Positions 10,201-20,332 of a stretch of 64,000 nucleotides of DNA are shown piece by piece. A program made the translations under genes and the position numbers. Position 1 is the first letter of the stretch; the number at the start of each line of letters is the position of its first letter. Source of the DNA: Closterium sp. Naga37s-1 (lineage: Eukaryota; Streptophyta; Zygnematophyceae; Desmidiales; Closteriaceae); contig CANJKZ010000013.1 of NCBI GenBank assembly GCA_947471745.1, forward strand, positions 1,178,001-1,242,000, given 5' to 3'. Below the pieces are notes generated by a model that ran no database searches, had not been told where the DNA came from, and worked only from the letters and a program-made list of their open reading frames with translations.

Positions 10201-10500
10201 AAATGGAAAAGCGTCAGCTTTTCATTCTCATCTCCTCCACATCGTGATGCAGACACATCTATTCATCTACCTCCTTCACCCCAACCTCTCACCTCGTTGA
10301 CTCCCTGCAGGCAGCGCGGCGGGCAGAGGTGAAAGCAGCCATGAAGGCACGCACCAAGGCAGCCTTCCTGCAGTCGCAGGCACACGTGTTCTTCACTGAG
10401 CCAGCCGAACCGAGAGCAGGAGAGGCAGTGCGCGTGTACTACAACCCCAGCGGCACGGCGCTGCAGGGAAGGGAGAAAGTGTGGATGCGCGGGTCGTTCA

Positions 10501-13500
10501 ATTCAGAAACCGTTCAAAATCGTCCTCCCCCATACCCCCGTCCACTGAGATGAAGAAATCTCGCCCCTCGTTGTTCTCATATACGTTGTCACTGCTGTGG
10601 AAAACAAAGTTCATCTGATAGGCTTCCTTCGGTATAGTCACGCTGCACGTCCACCAGTCGTTTGCCACCTCGTTAGAAGGCGTCAGCTCATACTTAAACG
10701 GCTCCCACTGCCACTCGTTAAAAGCACCAACGACAAAAATCCCAGCCTTTTCCTTCAGCGCGCTCGCCGGGCGGTGGAAAAAAATATCCACAATTTCGCC
10801 TGCCCGAACCTGCCCGGCCTCGGGGTAGAAAAACATTTTAGCTGTGACAAACTCGTGCTCTGCCTGCAGCGCCTATAGCTTCTCCTGGCGATTTCCTCCC
10901 CTCATCTCCCTCACAGCAGCTTCTCTCTCCTTCACTGCAGCCTTGTCTAACTCCCTCCCCCGTTGTGCTGCTGACGCCGCTGCTGAGGCTGCTGCTTCTG
11001 CTGCCAATGCTACTGCTGCTGCTGCTTCTCCGGCCAATGCGCTTGCTGATGCCGCTTCAGCTGCCACTGCTTTCGCTACTGCTGCCTCTGCCTGTGCCTC
11101 TGCCTCTGCCTCTAACCTCTGCAGCTGCTCCTGTCGGCTCCTCTCCTGCATCTCCCTTGCAGCTGCTTCTCTCTCCTTCGCCACCTCCTCTAACTCCCTC
11201 TCCCTCTCTGCTGCTGCGGCTGCTTCAGCCACTGCTGCTGCTGCTGATGATGATTCCGCTGCTTCTGCATCTGCTTCTGTTGCTGCTTCGACTGCTGATG
11301 CTGCCGCTGCTGCAGCTGCTTCTGCTTCTGCTGCTGCCGCTGCAGCTGCTGCTTCTGCTTCAGCTGCTGCCACTGCCTCTCTCTGCTGCTGTGCTGCTTC
11401 AGCAGCCGCTGCACTTTCTGCTCGCAGGCGCATCTCCTCAGCCTGCTCTGCCTCCTGCCGTCCCACGGCCTCCTCCCTCCTCACTTCACCCAACCCTAAA
11501 TCCTCTCCCCTCACTGCGATTCCCTCGTCCCCCCCCAGTGCCATCCCCGCCAGGGCCTTGAGCCGCTCTGCTACACGCCTCTCCTCCTCCTTTAGATCCA
11601 CCTCCGTGCCACCAATTGTGCTGCCACGTGTGCTGCTGCTGCTGAAAGGGTTGCTGCCAAGGCTGGTGTTGATGCCAGCAGTGTAGCTGACAAGTACTGT
11701 AGCTCGCATCAGCACCATAGCTGACATCCGTACTGTAGCTCGCATCATCAATGGAGCTGACATCAGCACCAAAGCCATCCCCAGCACCATCGCTAACATC
11801 AGCACTATAGCTGACATCAGCGCTGTAGCTCACATCAGCACTGGAGCTCACACCACCAACGGAGCTCACATCAGCACCAAAGCCATCCCCAGCACTGTAG
11901 CTGCTGTCAGCAACGGGACTGCTACCAGCAGCATCAGCGTCTCCAAGAGTCACCTCCATATCCACACCCAAGTCCGCTGGCGGTGGTGGGTCATAAATAG
12001 GCGCCTCCTCCAACACCTCTACCTCCCTCCTGCCGTCCTGCCAACCCTCGGCACCGTAGCTGCTGTCCGCATTGGGACTGCTACCAGCACCAGTGGCGCC
12101 AAGGGTCACCTCCAGTCCCACACCCAAGTCCACTGGCGGTGGTGGGTCATAAATAAGCGCCTCCTCCTCCTCCGATGCCTTCACATCCCTCTTGCTGTCC
12201 TGTGCACCCACCTGCTCCTCTGTTTCCATCACGACCTCCCCTTCGGCCTCTTCCTCCTCTTCCGCCTCTCCCTCATCTACCACCTCTTCCGCCTCTTCCT
12301 CCTCCGCCTCGTTATCCTCTTCCGCTTCCCCCACGTCCTCCTCCTCATCGTCACTCACGGCCACATCAACCACAGGTCGTTCCGCCACGCTGAGAAGCTT
12401 CGCCGCTTCTTCCATCACCCTCTGCGCCTCCTGCATCACTCCGGCCACCGCCTCTCCCCCGTCATCCTCATCTTCCTCGGTCTCGTCCTCCCAACTCACA
12501 CCCTCATCTCTTCCCTCCTCTTCCACCCCACCCACAACCGACCTCTCCTCCCCCTCTGTCCCCTCCTCCCTCTCCCATACCTCCTCCGGAACCTCGTCCT
12601 CCCTATCCGCTTCACCATCGTCCACCATGGAAAAGATAATCCCGTCGTCCGTCACCGTGATCCGCGCGTTCTTAAACTCCTCCGGATCCAGGCCGTCCAC
12701 GTGGCTGATCCCACGGCCCGCACGGACGGCTGTGGTTGGCCGGTGAGCAGGACGGGGAGCAGAGGAGGAGGACGAGGACGGGGCGGAAGCAGCAAGAAGC
12801 GACGGAGTCGCCCAAGTAACCCCATGTGTATTTCCCTGAAGGGCTCTTGTGTATTTCCCTGAAGGGCTCTTGTGTATTTCCCTGAAGGGCTCTTGTGTAT
12901 TTCCCTGAAGCGCTCTTGTGTATTTCCCTGAAGCGCTCTTGTGTATTTCCCTGAAGCGCTCTTGTGTATTTCCCTGAAGCGCTCTTGTGTATTTCCCTGA
13001 AGCGCTCTTGTGTATTTCCCTGAAGCGCTCTTGTGTATTTCCCTGAAGCGCTCTTGTGTATTTCCCTGAAGCGCTCTTGTGTATTTCCCTGAAGCGCTCT
13101 TGTGTATTTCCCTGAAGCGCTCTTGTGTATTTCCCTGAAGCGCTCTTGTGTATTTCCCTGAAGCGCTCTTGTGTATTTCCCTGAAGCGCTCTTGTGTATT
13201 TCCCTGAAGCGCTCTTGTGTATTTCCCTGAAGCGCTCTTGTGTATTTCCCTGAAGCGCTCTTGTGTATTTCCCTGAAGCGCTCTTGTGTATTTCCCTGAA
13301 GCGCTCTTGTGTATTTCCCTGAAGCGCTCTTGTGTATTTCCCTGAAGCGCTCTTGTGTATTTCCCTGAAGCGCTCTTGTGTATTTCCCTGAAGCGCTCTT
13401 GTGTATTTCCCTGAAGCGCTCTTGTGTATTTCCCTGAAGCGCTCTTGTGTATTTCCCTGAAGCGCTCTTGTGTATTTCCCTGAAGCGCTCTTGTGTATTT

Positions 13501-14023
13501 CCCTGAAGCGCTCTTGTGTATTTCCCTGAAGCGCTCTTGTGTATTTCCCTGAAGCGCTCTTGTGTATTTCCCTGAAGCGCTCTTGTGTATTTCCCTGAAG
13601 CGCTCTTGTGTATTTCCCTGAAGCGCTCTTGTGTATTTCCCTGAAGCGCTCTTGTGTATTTCCCTGAAGCGCTCTTGTGTATTTCCCTGAAGCGCTCTTG
13701 TGTATTTCCCTGAAGCGCTCTTGTGTATTTCCCTGAAGCGCTCTTGTGTATTTCCCTGAAGCGCTCTTGTGTATTTCCCTGAAGCGCTCTTGTGTATTTC
13801 CCTGAAGCGCTCTTGTGTATTTCCCTGAAGCGCTCTTGTGTATTTCCCTGAAGCGCTCTTGTGTATTTCCCTGAAGCGCTCTTGTGTATTTCCCTGAAGC
13901 GCTCTTGTGTATTTCCCTGAAGCGCTCTTGTGTATTTCCCTGAAGCGCTCTTGTTCCTCCTCCTGGACCGGACTGAGCTGACGGATCGCGGCGCGCTGGT
14001 GGGGACTCGCGCGACATTGCCAT
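10501..14023 (-). pseudogene. SS3: Starch synthase III, N-terminal region and CBM53 module 1
   Basis: This is the 5' part of the gene. From an ATG at 14023 or 14017, or from an upstream exon (the Arg/Ser-rich stretch up to 14161 would suit a plastid transit peptide), it runs through a 23-bp repeat array, then an acidic linker (VDGLDPEEFKNARITVTDDG, IIFSMVDDG, long Glu runs). A low-complexity Ser/Asp/Ala part with repeated SYSADVS units and an Ala/Glu coiled coil follow, then the first CBM53 (MFFYPEAGQVRAGEIVDIFF, FNEWQWEPFKYEL, NDWWTCSV, DFERFLN). The reading frame shifts near 11640-11720, and an in-frame TAG lies at 10873-10875 just before the CBM53. Unseen introns could remove either; otherwise the copy is damaged. 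The CBM53 identification is firm. Confidence 0.75.
12827..13953. repeat. 23-bp minisatellite, 49 units
   Basis: A 23-bp unit (tgtatttccctgaagcgctc plus ttg) is repeated 49 times over exactly 1127 bp. The three lowest-coordinate units have gaaggg instead of gaagcg; the rest look identical. On the gene's strand it reads as a 23-residue cycle (RALQGNTQ, ERFREIHK, SASGKYT) because 23 is not a multiple of 3, and all three frames of that strand stay open. The frame before and after the array is open as well, so it may be translated as about 375 residues in the N-terminal region of starch synthase III, or be part of an intron. Its near-perfect identity points to recent expansion. Confidence 0.97.
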
Positions 14024-14355
14024 TGCGGAGGAGCGAGGTGGGAACGGTGAGCAGCGAAATCGACGGACTACCGCGCAGAAGGCTAACGGGTTTCGCGAGC
14101 TCCTGCGACACGAACGAGCGAAGAGAGCCTTCTGCCCGAGAGAGACAAGACGGGAAAACACGTGTAGTAATAAATAAATTATATAGCCCTTCCACGGAGG
14201 CGGAGGCGATTAGAGTCACGCTTTCAGGATGCCAACAAGAGTGGGAGATGCAGAAGCTCCAGACGGACCAAAAGGAATGTCTGGGGGGGTGTATGGGCCA
14301 ATTTACCTGGTGACAGCTGAAAAATAATCCACTCCTACAGTCCCAAATTGGCACA

Positions 14356-15310
14356 TTACCGAAACTCTGGAAAAGCTAGTGATTGAAAGGTTTGTTCCAG
14401 AACTGGTTGATAACTCTCAACGTACATTGTCTTCGTTGCTTCTACCATAAGCATTCTTCGCTGAAAATATTTATAAATGGCCAGAGCATACAGCCTTATG
14501 GATAACGTATCTGACTTCACATCAAACGCCGTTAGACCTACAATCAACAAGTGTGATGGATTGACAAGGGGGTAACCTGCAAGCAAAGAGAGGAGAGAAG
14601 GGCACATGATTAGAAACTTCAACCTAAATGGATGAACAGAAGTGGGAATTGGACATACCACTAGCTGGATCAGATAAGATGCAAGCTAGTCTAGCAATGC
14701 ATGTAAAAAATCGCCAAAAATACGGCTGAGAGGGGGCATGGAGCAATGTGTGCAAGAGGTTGGGAGAGGCAGGACAGGGAGTGGAGGAGAGGTGGGGAGG
14801 GTTGGGTAGCGTGGATGGAAAGAGAGTGAGCGGGTTCAGCGACACAGCGCTAGCTTTACCAACATGAAGTCCTTCTATATTAGTAATACAGCCTGCAGCG
14901 ACCAAGTACCTGTCTCCTGTGCCTAGTTCAGTGTGCTGGCCTCGTCGTAGCTTCCCCGCGTTCACGAGCTCGACAAGGACCGGAATTGCCGCGACGACAG
15001 CAGCGACGCTTGGAGCGACGGCGAGTGCAGAGGCGATGCACGGGAGGCCGGCGACAGAAGCGAGTGGGAGAGAGCGCCTGGTGAACGTAATGAATGGGAA
15101 TGATGTTGATCGCTTGGCAACCGCGACATGCGACTTGTTGACGGGGCAGCGCGCGCGAGATACGCCGCGTATTGATCCGCTGTCCACGGCTGAGGGAAGC
15201 GGACAGTGCGTGGCGGGGTGGAGAAAAAGGGGCGACGGGGAGAGATTATGGGGAAAAGCGGAGTACGGAGGGTAGAGGGGGCGAGATGGGAAAGAGACAC
15301 AAGATTCCAA
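14356..15310 (-). CDS. Unrecognised gene, at least two exons
   Basis: The last exon is 14356-14576, after a good ttgcttgcag acceptor. It encodes YPLVNPSHLLIVGLTAFDVK, SDTLSIRLYALAIYKYFQRR and ends QTFQSLAFPEFR with a stop at 14356. The preceding exon ends at 14860 with a ttg|gtaaag donor and a matching split Gly codon; in that frame it is open from about 15310 (LVAAGCITNIEGLHVG at its end) but has no ATG. In another frame, an ATG at 15129 starts MSRLPSDQHHSHSLRSPGAL and reaches RQFRSLSSS, which looks like an organelle presequence but stops. The true start exon is therefore unresolved. I do not recognise the family. It lies head to tail upstream of starch synthase III. Confidence 0.45.
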
Positions 15311-15599
15311 ACCTGACGATCAGAGATCGTTAAGATCAGTAGAGAATCTTCAGTTCAGGATTGCAGAACCCGAGGTCTTTATAGTTGCGGCATGCGACCA
15401 TGACGCAAAAGGTGTTTGGATGAAAGGCGGTAGTGGAGCCACTGTGTCTCATGACGAGCCGGGGGGATTCTCAGGTTATTATCTAACTCAAAACCTAGAG
15501 CACGAGTCGGAAAGAGATCGAAGGCCCGAGAGAATTGATCGTACGAGGTTCGGAGCGACGAACCCTCACAATTATATGGGACCGATTGATTTCCATCGA

Positions 15600-15950
15600 C
15601 TACCAAGACCTGCGGCCAGATATGCATCGACGGTTGATCACACGCCAAAACGAAACCGGGAAATCTCGACGGCTGACCTTGTCCGCTGAGAAAACGAGGT
15701 CGCTGCCTCCAAACGACGAGCCCCCGTCGAATGCGGCGCTGCTTCCGATATACGCTCCGTTGAGGGAATTGCGCGTCGCGTGCGATTTGCTATCGCGCGG
15801 AGCGCCGGGCGCGGCGCTGAGCGGCGAGTAGAGGCTGTCGCCGCACGTGACGAGCACGAGACCCGTGCAGAGCGAGCAGGAACACGTCGCGACGCCGAAC
15901 CCTAGGACGAAGGGACACGCCGAGCCGCCACACAAGGAAAAGAGTGCCAT
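15600..15950 (-). CDS. Hypothetical small secreted or membrane protein
   Basis: An ATG at 15950 opens about 116 codons on the - strand. The start (MALFSLCGGSACPFVLGFGV, then CSCSLCTGLVLVTC) is hydrophobic and Cys-rich, like a signal peptide or membrane anchor, followed by a Ser/Gly-rich part and a basic end. There could be a splice donor after SADK, with continuation in the open frame at 15379-15610 (VLVVDGNQSVPYNC). No family is recognised. Upstream lie a TGACGTCA, a TGAGTCA and a TATA-like sequence, which is the main reason to believe in a transcript. Confidence 0.3.
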   Translation of the reverse strand: MALFSLCGGSACPFVLGFGVATCSCSLCTGLVLVTCGDSLYSPLSAAPGAPRDSKSHATRNSLNGAYIGSSAAFDGGSSFGGSDLVFSADKVSRRDFPVSFWRVINRRCISGRRSW

Positions 15951-16093
15951 AAACAGAATCCTAGCCCTAGATGTCACGATATGTGTTCCCTTCGGTGTGA
16001 AATTAAACTCGGGAAATATTCTCTGAATTGAAACGACCTGTCAGTTTCCCTTTATTCGAAGCGCTCCCCAGTAGAAGCGTCACAGGTGATCAG

Positions 16094-16350
16094 GTGACGT
16101 CAGAAGGCTAGTTCTACAAGTGACGAGGATTTTGAGCAATTGAGTCAACGGCAGAACCAGGCCACTAAAGGAAAGGTTGTTCTGCTCCGTAGATCCATAC
16201 GGTGGTAGTCTGTGCAGCAGCAGCTTGCCTGCTAGAAGCGTCGTTCGTCTGGCTTTGGGTGGCTTGGTTTGGAGTTCTGTGAGAATGAATCGCTAGAGAG
16301 ATGGTTGGATGGGATGGGATGGATGAGAGACTAGAGATAAGGTTATATAA
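16094..16350 (-). promoter_or_regulatory. bZIP-type sites and TATA-like box upstream of 15950
   Basis: TGACGTCA, a perfect CRE/TGA-type palindrome, is at 16094-16101; TGAGTCA lies at about 16139-16145; and TTATATAA at 16343-16350 resembles a TATA box for - strand transcription. All precede the small gene at 15950. The distance from the TATA-like box to the ATG (about 390 bp) would need a long leader or a 5' intron. Confidence 0.35.
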
Positions 16351-16607
16351 GGTCGTAACCATGTACAGCAAAGCATAGAGTAGCTAGAAATATGGTCTAC
16401 ACAAACCAACAGCCCAGAGGCGTACGTAGGAAAACACGTTATTCCCCTATCCAATGGATAGCCACCAGCTCAGCTGGGGAGCTCTTCTATGCTCAACAAA
16501 GGGTGGGAGGGCTAGGGGGGGCGGAAGGGGTCCCCAAGCAGCCAGGAAGAGCGGAGGTCTGGGTGGATAGAAGGGGTTCCGTTGTGGTCGAAGACGAGGA
16601 AGCGAAG

Positions 16608-19421
16608 TCAAGTGGCCAGCTTAATACGAGCGGCTGAGCGTTGTTGTTTTTTCACTGATTGTTTCTTCCTGCGCCATAAGAAAATTTTAAAAGCAATGAG
16701 GAACTTTGCCAGTATGAGCTGGAGGATTTCAAACCGGGAGGAGGGCGAATCTTGGAACTTGTGTTCACAGCGTGCGTTCCAAATAGCTTTTGTAGATGCC
16801 CCAACCAGAAGGCTCCAGGGGGCCACCTGGCCGGCTCTGGAGGCGAGCGGGAAGAGCAGGAGCTCAGGAGGAGGAGAGCAGTGGAGGTGGCGACGAGCGA
16901 CGGAGGAGAGGGCGGAGATCACTGCGGGGGCCACCCCGCACTCGTAGAAAATGTGGGATATGGTCTCTGTGAGAGCGGCAAGGCAGAGTGAACAAATCCC
17001 ACGGTCTGCGGCGAAGTTGAAGCGTGAACCCGAAGGAAGAGCGCAAGTGTAGAACCGGTACAAGACGTCGCGTTGGAGGCTGGGTTGCTCCCGTAAAAAG
17101 GCATGGGAGAGGTCGGGGAGGAGGGGAGGAGGAGCGGGGAGGACGTGGATCCAGCGGGCGGCGTGGTCGAGGGGAAGTTGAGCGTAGAGCCGGCGACGAA
17201 TGTCAGCTACGCTTGGGCAGCCGTCCCGAAGGATGTCGAGCCGCGCGCCGAGCCCTGCACCTGTATGGAAGGGGCCTGCAAGCCAGGACCCAACAACGTG
17301 TACCGCAGAGAGGGCACCTATGTGGAAGGTGCCATCTCCGATCGACGGTCGGACGATGAATTGGTTGGGCAGGACATGGTAAAGGGAGACTGAGAGTGAC
17401 GACGGATGGGAGAAGGCCGTGACCTGGAAAGCAATAGTGGGAGAGGTCTCGGAGTCATCTTTAGGGACGAACCACTCCCCAGGGACTGCCGAGGGGGGAG
17501 GGGGGGAGCGAAGGGCTGACCACCAAGGTTTGGGGATGGCACGGATGAGTTCGCGCCAGACTCTTCGTCCAGAGGAGGAGTTGGCTATGGGAAACAGTGA
17601 GGTGAAGTGTTTGAAGGAGACCACACCAAACGAGTGGAAGATAAGAGAGATCAAATGGCCGACACGGACCTGCTTAGATAGGAGGAAGTGTTCACGCGTG
17701 AGAATTCCGAAGGGCTTCCCGTTTGGTTTGAGAATGAAACGATTGAAGGCGGTAGGCTCGCCCATTATACACATAGGGACAAGGCGAGGTGGAGCAATGT
17801 TCGGAGTGATCTCTATTAATGCGTGTAGTTCAGCGAGTGCTCGACCTGGGATTATCGTTGGCAGAATGCCTGCTTGAAGGATGGCAGGGTGCGCGAAGAG
17901 ACAGTGTGTGCCAAATGGGAGGCAGACGGCGGCTCTGGCTACCTCTTCTGATGGTGAGGCGCCGAGGCGACGGAGCGCGCGATGAGCAGCTAGAGCACGG
18001 ATTTGGGTGGAGGGGGCAATCGCTCCAAGGCCTCCGTGGCGGGTGGAGTTATACAGGAGCCGATTAGGGATGAGACGGATCGCGAGGCCGTGCTCCTTGA
18101 AGCGCGAAGAGGATAGAAAGTTCCCGACCAAGACGTCTAAGCGTTTGATAACGTCGGGGGAGGGGGTTTGAAAGCGGCCGGGGAAGGAGATGATAGAGTT
18201 TAAGAAGACTGACGCAAGTGACTTGCGGCAGGTGGCTGTGGCACGAAGGGCGGCGAGGAACTTAGCCGTGCGTTGAACGCGAGAGAGAGTCGTGGACCAG
18301 GTAGTGGCGCCTGGTTGTGCACGTTCAACGTAGATGCCAAGAATGCGTTCTGCCTCTTGAGGAGTGCGAATGAGAATGGGGCTAGCCAGAAGGATTTGTT
18401 CCGGGGAGATGTGAAAAGGAATTATTGAGCATTTGTTCCAGTTGGGGTGTTCTCCTGAGACTGCGGCGAAGGTCCGGAGCTGTATGAGTGTGGTCCCAAG
18501 CTCTCTAGCAGAGGAGAGGAAGATGGTGACGTCGTCAGCGTAGCAGGCCATGAGACGGCGCTGCGTCGTAGAGAGGGGGAAACCCGGGAGGAAGAGCGAT
18601 AGGTAGCGCTGTAGGATTTCAATGACACACACAAAGAGGAGGGGGGCGAGGGGGCATCCTTGTCGGACCCCGGTTCGGACTGGGAAGGTGGGTCCAGCGA
18701 GGTTGTTAACAGAGATGCAGGTGGAGGTGCTAGTGTGCATGAGGCGAACCCAGGCGATGAACTGCTCGGGGAGTCCCACCCTGGCAAGCGCTTGGAAGAG
18801 GAAAGCTCGATCGACCAGGTCATAGGCCTTGCGGAAGTCAACCGTTAAGGCGAGAAGTGGGGTTTTCGTGATTGTGCTCCAGTCGAAAATGTCGAGTGTA
18901 TCGTTGATCGTATCGCCGATTTTCCTGCTTTTAATTAAAGCGGTTTGGGAGGGGTGGATAATCAGGGGAAGAGCGAGTTGCAGCCGATTGGCAAGGCATA
19001 AGGCTAGCACCTTGTAGTCCGAGTTCATGAGGGTGATAGGGCGGAGGTTGTCGATCATAGAGGAGCTACCCCTCTTGGGAATAAGGACTGTGCGGCCTGA
19101 CAGCATTGACGGCGGGAGGGTAGCGGAGATGTGCGGTGAGGAGAAGAGTGAGAGAAATGCGGGGGCGAAGCGGGTCTTGTATTGTCGGAAGAGCTCGCCC
19201 GGGATGCCGTCAGGGCCGGGGGTTTTGCCACGGGAGAGCTGGTTTAAGGCCTTGCTAATTTCCATTAGGGAAAAGGGAGCTTGCAGATGGTTGAGGAGTC
19301 TGGGGGGGAGTGAAGAGGGGGGGATATGAGAGACTAGAGAACGAAAAACTGGGAGAAAGCGAGAAGGAAGTGAGGGAGGCGATGCAAAGGCAGCGAATGC
19401 GCAGTGCACAGGGAAGGCCAT
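16608..19421 (-). mobile_element. LINE-type retrotransposon, intact reverse transcriptase ORF
   Basis: A single 937-codon ORF starts at an ATG (19421) and ends at 16608. It encodes a non-LTR reverse transcriptase: TPGPDGIPGELF (about residues 67-78), VDFRKAYDLVD (194-204, first catalytic Asp), GVRQGCPLAPLLF (251-263), CYADDVTIF (293-301, catalytic YADD), and near the C-terminus a Cys/His zinc-binding segment (DRGICSLCLAALTETISHIF) as in plant LINE zf-RVT domains. No endonuclease or ORF1 is visible upstream, so the element is 5'-truncated. No stop or frameshift is present in the RT ORF, so the insertion is recent. I could not place the 3' end; no clear A-tail or target duplication was seen. 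Confidence 0.9.
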
Positions 19422-20332
19422 GTGACGCCAGTGAGGCGAGGTGAGGTGAGTTGGGGTGGGGAGCTCACAGAATGTGGATGGATTTATCGGTGGGGTGTTT
19501 CACTCTATTGTAAGTGTTGCTCTGGATGTGACTTTTTATGGTTCACCACTGTCATTGTTTCCACATTTTGTTGGAGAACACACCAGAGTTTCCCACGCCT
19601 AAACACAGCTTGGTGTATAACTCCAAATCTGGTCGAGCAAAAGAGTCTAAAAACCCTTCAAGCACAATGTGGGGGGGGGGGCGGGGGCGGGGGGGGTCAG
19701 CTTCAGCGACCACAAACATATGTCAACAACGCCGTGGCAGCAGTGACTGGCACAGATTCGGATGGCATTGGTCGCCTGAAGCAGCGGCGCGGCAGTCAGA
19801 ATTGGTACTGTAGGAGGGAAAGAAACTGCACATTCCCAGTCGTCGCGGTTCCAGGAGGTTCAACGAACATCCAGGCAAGAGGGTGATGGTGGTGACGTGG
19901 CGGTGAGATGATTGGGCAAGCGGCGCTGCGGTGGTGGCTTGGAGATTTGGTTTTGGGGTGGATACAGCACCTGCCACGGCGATTTGCTTGTGTGGTGAAC
20001 AGTGGCAGACTTACATTCCGTACAGTGCACATCACCTGCTTTGTGGCCTGAGGATAAACAGGTGGGGTCTGTGGGGGCAGCCTAAGATTTTGTTGCTCAA
20101 CTCACGTGATTCACGCGAACGTCGTTACTTCGTTAAACGAGTCACAGGAATGTACACTACGTCGTCTTTACATACCCGCACCAAAAATCTCATATTTCAT
20201 TCATACATGAGTTAGTGCGCCATAAACAAGGCACCCCGTCACACTACTCCAGCGCCAGCCAATAACACTAGATCTTTAAGAGCTGGGGATGTAGCACCAA
20301 TGGCTACAACTTACCCCAGACCCAGAATTGCA
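19422..20332. other. Spacer between LINE and MORN gene
   Basis: This stretch has no convincing gene. It holds a run of G residues with few interruptions at about 19671-19697 and the 3' flank of the MORN gene up to its stop at 20333. It may include the truncated 5' end of the LINE. Confidence 0.5.

Larger units (their letters stand above)
8631..10500 (+). pseudogene. SS3: Starch synthase III, inverted middle part (CBM53 modules 2 and 3)
   Basis: On the + strand, opposite to the rest of the gene, lie exons 8631-9066, 9554-9768 and 10311-10500. The first gives a charged helix (REAEERAAEEAEREREA-type; KAEEERRAALLRAQQEEE) and the first half of a CBM53 module (VRVEYNRAGRPLAGAGEVWL, GVNGWQGG, DGDWWAV). 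The second gives its end (ALNWVFADGPVGKAGAWDNN) and a helix (IEALFEGMGAECLQRLEKER). The third starts AARRAEVKAAMKARTKAAFL and ends inside the next CBM53 (VYYNPSGTALQGREKVWMRG, SFN). Phases join correctly between these exons. The order fits starch synthase III exactly if the segment is flipped. Either a real inversion or an assembly error; as drawn the gene is broken. Confidence 0.85.

Noticed and set aside
10498..10553. Overlap of + and - strand CBM53 frames as antisense genes
   Set aside because: The overlap is only the end of each frame beyond the inversion border; the CBM53 similarity of each stops at 10500/10501.
12827..13953. CRISPR array
   Set aside because: The 23-bp units are directly adjacent without spacers, and the genome is eukaryotic; it is a minisatellite.
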